Assembly (NCBI GenBank): GCA_001311545.1
Contig: BBBL01000017.1
Coordinates: 1 to 11,986, forward strand
Source of the DNA: Thermus kawarayensis JCM 12314
Lineage (GTDB): Bacteria; Deinococcota; Deinococci; Deinococcales; Thermaceae
Length of the DNA: 11,986 bases
Direction of reading: 5' to 3'
In this document: positions 8,013 to 11,986 of the stretch, piece by piece
Layout of the letters: every line of letters begins with the position of its first letter
Position numbering within the stretch: position 1 is the first letter of the stretch
Program-made: the position numbers and the translations under genes
The notes under the pieces: model-generated
The model's input: the letters and a program-made list of their open reading frames with translations, nothing else
Told to the model about the DNA's origin: nothing
Database searches by the model: none

Positions 8013-8996
8013 TTAACCCAGCCCCGTCACCCCTTCCGGTGACAAAACGCCCTCGTTTGCCGCCACCGCCCCCTTCGCCCACGCCACCACCCGCCGCCTC
8101 AGCTCCTCGGGCTCCAGCACGGTGGCGTGGGGGCCGTAGCCCGCGATGAGGTGCACCAGGTCCTCGGAGAGGGGCACCTCCACCTGCCAGACCACGCTCC
8201 CGTCGGGGAGGTCCTCCACCACCTGGGTGGGGTGGCGGCGGGTCCGGCGGATGAAGCCCGCCTTCTCGGGACTAAAGCGCACCCGGACCCGCACGGGAGG
8301 GCCTTCCCCGGCAAAGGCCCGGAAGCGGCTTTGCGCATAGGCCCTCACGTCAAAGCGGGGCTTCCTAAAACGCTCGCGAGTAAGCCGGAGGTCCAGAATC
8401 TGGTCCAGCCTAAGGTCCTTCACGGGGTCGTGCCCCGCCCGCCGGGAGTTGTGGTTGGCCCCCACCAGGTAGAGGTGGGGGTCCCGGGCGATGAGGGCGT
8501 AGGGGTCAAAGCGGTAGGTCTTGACCTCCCCCTTGGCGTTCTTGTAAGTGACCTGGCAGGTCCGCCGCTCCCTGATGGCCCGCACCGCCCGCTCAAAAAG
8601 CCACTCAGGGTACTCGTCCACGAGCGGGGTGTAGACCACGGGTTCCTGCCACCCTTTCCCCGTGGAGGGGAGAGCTTTGAGGGCCAAGTGCTCCAAAGCC
8701 CTACTGGCCAAGGGGGTAAGGTGCGCCACCCGCTCCACCGCGGCCCTTAAGGCCTCGGCCTCCTCGAGGGTAAGGCGGAGGGTCACTTCCAAGGGAGCCT
8801 CGAGGCGCATCCACCCCGGGGGGACCTCGGGGTTTTCTCCATGGGTTTCCACCCACACCCCGAGGCTTTGGGCCTTGTCCCTCAAGCGGTAAACGCTCTG
8901 CCGCCTCACTCTGAGCCGGGCAGCGATCTCCCGCACGGGAAGCCCTTTGGAGTTTTCCCTAAGCAGGCGAAGGAAATCCGGTAGGCGGCTTTCCAT
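8013..8996 (-). CDS. WYL-domain transcriptional regulator
   Basis: The protein is 327 residues from ATG 8996; a GTG at 9017 would add seven residues but overlaps the predicted -10 box. The N-terminus is a winged helix-turn-helix (LPVREIAARLRVRRQSVYRL). The middle and C-terminal parts read as a WYL domain with its C-terminal extension: DPYALIARDPHLYLVGANH contains the strand that names the family, followed by RLDQI and a C-terminal region (VRVRVRFSP...VVWQVEVPL). WYL proteins commonly sense nucleotide ligands and control phage defence genes, often as repressors. It heads the effector operon and is followed after about 29 nt by the large-subunit gene. No frame break is seen. The regulatory targets are inferred from palindromes upstream of cas8 and cas4. 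Confidence 0.88.
   Translation of the reverse strand: MESRLPDFLRLLRENSKGLPVREIAARLRVRRQSVYRLRDKAQSLGVWVETHGENPEVPPGWMRLEAPLEVTLRLTLEEAEALRAAVERVAHLTPLASRALEHLALKALPSTGKGWQEPVVYTPLVDEYPEWLFERAVRAIRERRTCQVTYKNAKGEVKTYRFDPYALIARDPHLYLVGANHNSRRAGHDPVKDLRLDQILDLRLTRERFRKPRFDVRAYAQSRFRAFAGEGPPVRVRVRFSPEKAGFIRRTRRHPTQVVEDLPDGSVVWQVEVPLSEDLVHLIAGYGPHATVLEPEELRRRVVAWAKGAVAANEGVLSPEGVTGLG
8026..8043. promoter_or_regulatory. Palindrome GTCACC-N6-GGTGAC upstream of cas8-like gene
   Basis: A perfect 6+6 inverted repeat with a 6-nt centre lies in the last codons of the WYL gene, about 43-60 nt before the large-subunit start. In the direction of cas8 it reads TTTT then GTCACC-N6-GGTGAC. The same arrangement stands before cas4. 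No T-run follows it, so it is not a terminator. A likely operator, perhaps for the WYL protein; an RNA hairpin is possible. Confidence 0.5.
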
Positions 8997-9007
8997 AGGT
9001 TGGCCCC

Positions 9008-9036
9008 ATTCTACCACAAACCCCTTCTTCCCTCAA
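9008..9036 (-). promoter_or_regulatory. Promoter of the WYL gene / effector operon
   Basis: On the minus strand TTGAGG (9036-9031) and TAGAAT (9013-9008) are separated by 17 nt, a good sigma-70/SigA-type promoter. The expected start site falls only a few bases before ATG 8996, giving a very short or leaderless message, common in Thermus. A GGTGAC half-site (9044-9039) lies two bases upstream of the -35 box, well placed for autoregulation. Confidence 0.6.
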
Positions 9037-9044
9037 AGGTCACC

Positions 9045-9455
9045 CGGCTTACCGCCCTTCCCCCAGAAGCGCCGCCATCTTTTAGACCAAGGGGCCCTTC
9101 CCATAGGAAAAGCCCGAGCTCTGAACGCGGGCCCGAGAGAGGGAAGCAGCCGTTAGGGGCATCCACGCGCCAGCTGGCCTCCTGGCTCGAGCGGGTACCC
9201 CGGACTTCCCCCACGTACACCCACCCAACGTCTAAAGAGGGCGTAGTGGGAACCGGAAAGAACTCCGCCCTGGTCGTGGAGGATAAAGCGCGTGGTCATA
9301 GCGTCATAGGGATAGTTCCGGTTCGTGGCCACACCTTCCAGGTGCCGCTGGCGTTGTACCTACACCGTTGCGGGCGGCCAGTCCCAAAACAAGAAGGGTC
9401 AAAGTGCACCGTAAGCGCAAGGCTCACCTCCAAAGCGCCAACCTAGAGGCTTTTG
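9045..9455. other. Intergenic region between the two divergent operons; possible transposase relic
   Basis: No convincing gene is present. A plus-strand open frame covers 9000-9446, but its N-terminal half is low-quality Pro/Ser/Arg-rich text. Only a short part, about 9250-9385 (ALVVEDKARGHSVIGIVPV and RGHTFQVPLALYLHR), looks protein-like and faintly recalls the first catalytic-Asp region and following strands of IS4/IS701-type transposases. No terminal inverted repeats or target duplication were found. The cas4 promoter presumably lies towards the right end, but I could not pick convincing -35 and -10 boxes. Confidence 0.3.
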
Positions 9456-9500
9456 GTCACCCCTCTCGGTGACAGGCCGGCGTCACCTAAGGGCGTGACG
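9456..9500. promoter_or_regulatory. Cluster of GTCACC/GGTGAC half-sites upstream of cas4
   Basis: Four half-sites alternate in orientation: GTCACC 9456-9461, GGTGAC 9468-9473, GTCACC 9482-9487 and GTGACG 9495-9500. The first two form the same GTCACC-N6-GGTGAC palindrome seen before the large-subunit gene, again preceded by TTTT; the last two form CGTCAC-N8-GTGACG. The cluster ends 39 nt before the cas4 start. It is a likely operator region for coordinated control of adaptation and effector operons. Confidence 0.55.
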
Positions 9501-9539
9501 CCCCTGGGGTAGGTCTAAGGCATGGGCCATGGGGAAGCC

Positions 9540-10106
9540 ATGGAATACCTACCCCTCTCCAAGGTGAACACGGTGGTCTACTGCCCCCGGCGCTTCTATC
9601 TGGAGTACGTCCTGGGAGAGGTGCACACCAACCACCACCTGATCGAGGGCCACTACCTCCACACAAGGGCCTACACCGAGCCGGGGGAGGAGAGCGGGCT
9701 TTGGGTGTGGTCGGACCGGCTTGGGCTTCTTGGGGTGGTGGATCGGCTGGAGTGGCGGCGGGGGGAGGCCTGTCCCGTGGAGTACAAGCTGGGCCGGGCC
9801 AAGGAAGAGGCCTACCTCTCCGATGCCGTGCAGCTTGCCGCCCAGGCCCTTTGTCTCCGAGAATCCAGGGGTATTGAGGCCCAGAGGGGGTTCGTCTACT
9901 ACCACAAAAGCCACACCCGCCGGGAAGTGGTTTTCACCCCGGAGCTCTTTCACGCCGTGGAGGCGGCTGTAGCCCGAATGCGGGCCCTTCTCCAAAGCCC
10001 TCGCCTCCCAAGGGTAGACGTTCCCCCCTCCAAGTGCGAGGGGTGTAGCGTGCGGGGCGCCTGCCAGCCCGAGCTGTGGCGGAAGGGAGGGGTGGGATGG
10101 GCGTAG
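9540..10106 (+). CDS. cas4: Cas4 4Fe-4S nuclease of the adaptation module
   Basis: Cas4 trims prespacers and helps select those next to a proper PAM, working with Cas1-Cas2. From ATG 9540 the protein has 188 residues (MEYLPLSKVN); an in-frame ATG at 9522 adds six residues and is less typical. Iron-sulphur ligands are Cys15 (YCPRRFYLEYV) and Cys166, Cys169, Cys175 (CEGCSVRGAC). The RecB-like nuclease site is visible as His41, Asp68 (GVVDRLEW), Glu81-Tyr-Lys83 (PVEYKLG) and Gln98 (DAVQLAAQ). It is the first gene of the plus-strand operon and overlaps cas1 by 10 nt. The frame is intact and all catalytic positions are present. Confidence 0.95.
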   Translation: MEYLPLSKVNTVVYCPRRFYLEYVLGEVHTNHHLIEGHYLHTRAYTEPGEESGLWVWSDRLGLLGVVDRLEWRRGEACPVEYKLGRAKEEAYLSDAVQLAAQALCLRESRGIEAQRGFVYYHKSHTRREVVFTPELFHAVEAAVARMRALLQSPRLPRVDVPPSKCEGCSVRGACQPELWRKGGVGWA

Positions 10107-11074
10107 TCTACATCCTGGAAAATGAAGCCTACCTTTCCAAGGAGGGGGGAACCCTCAAGGTGTCCCGGCGGGCTGGGCGGGAGGTGCTCCTGCAAAAACC
10201 CCTCATCACGGTGGAGGAGATCGTGATCCTGGGCAACGCGGTGGTAACCCCAGCCCTCCTCAAGCACTGCGCCCAAGAGGGCGTCGGTATCCACTACCTC
10301 TCCCCCACCGGGACCTACTACGCGGGCCTCACCCGTACCCTGTCCAAGAACGCTCCTGCTCGGGTAGCCCAGTTCAAAGCCCACCTGGAGCCTACGTGGA
10401 AGCTCACCCTGGCCCAGCGCTTCGTTTTGGGGAAGATCCGAAATGGCCTCGTCTTCCTAAGGCGCAATGGGGCCGAGGGCTGGGAAAGGCTCAAGGAAAC
10501 TCTTCTAGAAGCCGAGCGCGCCCAAGATGAGGAGGCGCTAAGGGGCGCTGAGGGCCGGGCTGCCGACCTCTACTTCCGGGCCTTTGCGGAACTTTTGCCG
10601 GAGGGGTTCGCCTTTGGGGAGCGGAGCCGCCGCCCACCCCGGGACCCGGCCAACAGCCTTCTCTCCCTGGCCTACACCCTCCTCGCCAAGGAGTGTGAAA
10701 GCGCCCTCCTCGTGGCCGGGCTTGACCCTTATGTGGGCTACCTCCACGAGGTGCGCTACGGCCGCCCCTCGTTGGCGTTGGACCTGATGGAGGAGTTCCG
10801 GAGCGTCCTCGCGGACTCGGTGGTTCTAAGCCTTCTCAACAACCGCCGGGTGACCCTCGAGGACTTTGACGACAGCGAAGGTTTCCCCCGTCTACGGAAA
10901 GAGGCGTGGCCCAAGTTCTTGAGGGCTTGGGAAGAGCGACTAAACGAGCGGGTACAGCACCCCCTTCTGAGAAAGCGCCTGGCCTATCGCGAAATCCTCT
11001 TAGCCCAAGTCCGGATCCTGGTCAAGCACCTTTTAGGGGAGCTTCCCCGCTACGAGCCCTTTGCGGTGCGATGA
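10097..11074 (+). CDS. cas1: Cas1 integrase
   Basis: Cas1, with Cas2, inserts new spacers at the leader end of the array. The start chosen is ATG 10097 (MGVVYILENEAYLSKEGG), which follows a GGAAGGGAGGGG tract and overlaps the cas4 end; a GTG at 10076 is in frame but gives an atypical N-terminus. The 325-residue protein is intact. Metal-binding candidates are Glu152 (GAEGRAADLYF), His217 (YVGYLHEVRYG) and Asp229/Glu232 (LALDLMEEFR). AGLDPYVGYLH with SLALDLMEEF is the classic Cas1 core. The stop overlaps the cas2 start as ATGA. This adaptation module probably serves both arrays, since both leaders share the near-array block. Confidence 0.97.
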   Translation: MGVVYILENEAYLSKEGGTLKVSRRAGREVLLQKPLITVEEIVILGNAVVTPALLKHCAQEGVGIHYLSPTGTYYAGLTRTLSKNAPARVAQFKAHLEPTWKLTLAQRFVLGKIRNGLVFLRRNGAEGWERLKETLLEAERAQDEEALRGAEGRAADLYFRAFAELLPEGFAFGERSRRPPRDPANSLLSLAYTLLAKECESALLVAGLDPYVGYLHEVRYGRPSLALDLMEEFRSVLADSVVLSLLNNRRVTLEDFDDSEGFPRLRKEAWPKFLRAWEERLNERVQHPLLRKRLAYREILLAQVRILVKHLLGELPRYEPFAVR

Positions 11075-11354
11075 GGGAACTGTACCTGGTCATCGCCTAC
11101 GATACTCCTGACGACCGTCGCCGGGCGCGGCTTGCTAAGCTGCTAAAAGGCTTTGGTGAAAGGCGGCAGTACTCCGTGTTTGAAGCCCGATTGACCCGGG
11201 AGCAGTGGGCCCACCTCAAGGGCAAGCTGGAAGCCCTGGTCAACCAGGAGGAGGACGTTTTGGCGGTGTACTTCTTGCCCCCAGAGGCGGTGGGACGCAC
11301 CTGGCGCATCGGCCACGAGGGGTTGAAGCGCTTGAGGATCCCGACTTCGTCTAG
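11071..11354 (+). CDS. cas2: Cas2 adaptation protein (one apparent frameshift near the C-terminus)
   Basis: Cas2 dimerises and bridges two Cas1 dimers in the integrase complex. The start MRELYLVIAYDTPDDRRR has the ferredoxin-like first strand with the conserved Asp after Tyr (Asp11), and RQYSVFEARL is the usual second strand. As written the frame runs on through the leader and into the array region to 11610, which is too long for the family. Adding one base near 11326-11332 joins ...IGHEGLK to LEDPDFV and a TAG at 11352-11354, giving a standard 94-residue Cas2. The total then becomes a multiple of three, and the stop falls exactly where the leader homology begins. Confidence 0.92.
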
Positions 11355-11380
11355 CGAGCGCGAAGGCCACCTTATGCAAA

Positions 11381-11404
11381 CTCCTGGTGTCAAACCGGGG
11401 GTTT
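11381..11404 (+). terminator. Terminator-like hairpin after cas2
   Basis: CTCCTGG (11381-11387) can pair with CCGGGGG (11395-11401) around a 7-nt loop, followed by TTT. It lies 26 nt after the cas2 stop, the same place as the hairpin after cas6, and stem differences between the two are all pairing-compatible. Two G-U pairs and a short T-run make it a weak terminator by rule. Confidence 0.5.
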
Positions 11405-11520
11405 CCGCTATCTGGAAGGTCTTTTCTTGGATGCGCATACCCACCTCCTCTCCCTCGTCGCGCTCGCACCGCTCTAGGACGGGGAAAACACCCTTTTCCC
11501 TCAAGCCTTCCTCCTACACG

Positions 11521-11550
11521 TTGACGCATAATCCTCCCGCGTGCGAAAAT
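11521..11550 (+). promoter_or_regulatory. Candidate pre-crRNA promoter, array 2
   Basis: TTGACG (11521-11526) and GAAAAT (11545-11550) are spaced by 18 nt, as in leader 1. Transcription would start about 36-40 nt before the first repeat and run rightwards through the array. Confidence 0.5.
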
Positions 11551-11593
11551 GGCCTCAAGATCCCCCGCCTGGAGCCGCTTTCTGGAGGGGGCC

Positions 11594-11986
11594 GTTGCAA
11601 AGCTTGTTAGCCTCGTAGAGGATTGAAACCGCCCATCATCCGCCCTCCCCCCATGCCTGAAGGCGGTTGCAAAGCTTGTTAGCCTCGTAGAGGATTGAAA
11701 CATAACGCCTCCCGCAACGCGCCGAGGGCGCGGTAAAGGGGTTGCAAAGCTTGTTAGCCTCGTAGAGGATTGAAACAATCCCACCGACCGCACCTCGCAT
11801 CATCTGGGTGACGTTGCAAAGCTTGTTAGCCTCGTAGAGGATTGAAACCGGAGGAGCGGTATGACCTGCTCGGCGCTAAAGCCGGTTGCAAAGCTTGTTA
11901 GCCTCGTAGAGGATTGAAACGCGGTGCGGGCCGCCCGGGAGCTCGGCCTCCTGGGGATGTTGCAAAGCTTGTTAGCCTCGTAGAGG
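11594..11986 (+). CRISPR. CRISPR array 2 (5 full repeats plus a cut one, continues past right edge)
   Basis: Repeats lie at 11594-11629, 11666-11701, 11741-11776, 11813-11848 and 11885-11920, and a sixth (11959-11986) is cut by the window end after 28 of 36 nt. Spacers are 36, 39, 36, 36 and 38 nt. The repeat starts GTTGCAAAGCTT, has the hairpin CCTC-GTA-GAGG and ends ATTGAAAC, so transcription is rightwards and the newest spacer is 11630-11665. It differs from the array 1 repeat only at position 12 (T instead of C), consistently in every unit. No spacer visibly matches the rest of the window. Confidence 0.98.

Larger units (their letters stand above)
11352..11593 (+). promoter_or_regulatory. 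CRISPR leader of array 2
   Basis: From the cas2 stop to the first repeat there are 242 nt, the same as in leader 1 in inverted orientation. Identity is very high in the 73 nt before the array (two differences) and in the first 25 or so after TCTAG, and low in the middle (about 11405-11518). Two CTGGAG copies (11569-11574, 11582-11587) sit just before the first repeat and are conserved in both leaders. Confidence 0.9.

Noticed and set aside
9468..9487. CRP-type site (GTGA...TCAC) upstream of cas4
   Set aside because: The spacing between half-sites is 10, not the 6 of CRP sites. The GTCACC-N6-GGTGAC arrangement explains the bases better.
11355..11610. Extended Cas2 reading through the leader
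   Set aside because: Cas2 proteins are about 90-100 residues. A one-base correction yields the typical LEDPDFV ending and a stop at the leader boundary.
11143..11793. Minus-strand open frame with FQSSTRLTSFAT repeats across array 2
   Set aside because: Same artefact: CRISPR repeats plus leader and the antisense of cas2.

Overview
The window is a complete type I (class 1) CRISPR-Cas locus from a thermophile, almost certainly a Thermus species. Three things point there: the DNA is G+C-rich with G/C-rich third positions, genes are packed with ATGA, GTGA and TGATG overlaps, and the 36-nt repeat (5' GTTGCAA..., hairpin CCTC-GTA-GAGG, 3' ATTGAAAC) belongs to the repeat family known from Thermus thermophilus.

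Layout. The locus is arranged almost as a mirror image. On the minus strand, reading leftwards from about 9.0 kb: a WYL-domain regulator, a large Cas8-like subunit, cas7, cas5, cas3 (HD plus helicase), cas6, then a leader (822-581) and CRISPR array 1 (580-1, running off the left edge). On the plus strand, reading rightwards from about 9.5 kb: cas4, cas1, cas2, then a second, homologous leader (11352-11593) and CRISPR array 2 (11594 to the right edge). Each cas operon thus ends in its own leader and array. The two leaders are both exactly 242 nt from stop codon to first repeat. They share a terminator-like hairpin just after the stop codon and an array-proximal block with 71 of 73 bases identical that carries a plausible pre-crRNA promoter.

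How it works together. Cas4-Cas1-Cas2 would capture and integrate spacers at either leader. The arrays are transcribed away from the cas genes, and Cas6 cuts the hairpin repeat to leave an 8-nt ATTGAAAC handle. Cas7, Cas5, the large subunit and a small subunit (Cas11) form the surveillance complex, and Cas3 degrades the target. The Cas11 is probably translated separately from inside the large-subunit gene: an AAGGAGGTG ribosome binding site lies just before an in-frame ATG at 6162. The WYL protein is a likely regulator. An 18-bp palindrome, GTCACC-N6-GGTGAC, occurs upstream of both cas8 and cas4, and a half-site abuts the promoter of the regulator gene.

Caveats. Five genes (cas8-like, cas5, cas3, cas6, cas2) are interrupted by single-base frameshifts, 13 in all. 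Twelve are the apparent loss of one base, mostly in short G/C, A or T runs; one is an apparent extra A in an A8 run. Once each is corrected the protein reads smoothly and every gene length becomes a multiple of three. Unpolished sequence is the likeliest reason, although real decay or recoding at the A8 run cannot be excluded. The subtype is not clear from sequence alone: I-B is plausible, but Cas7 has a Csc2-like cysteine cluster reminiscent of I-D. No tRNA, rRNA or intact insertion sequence was seen.
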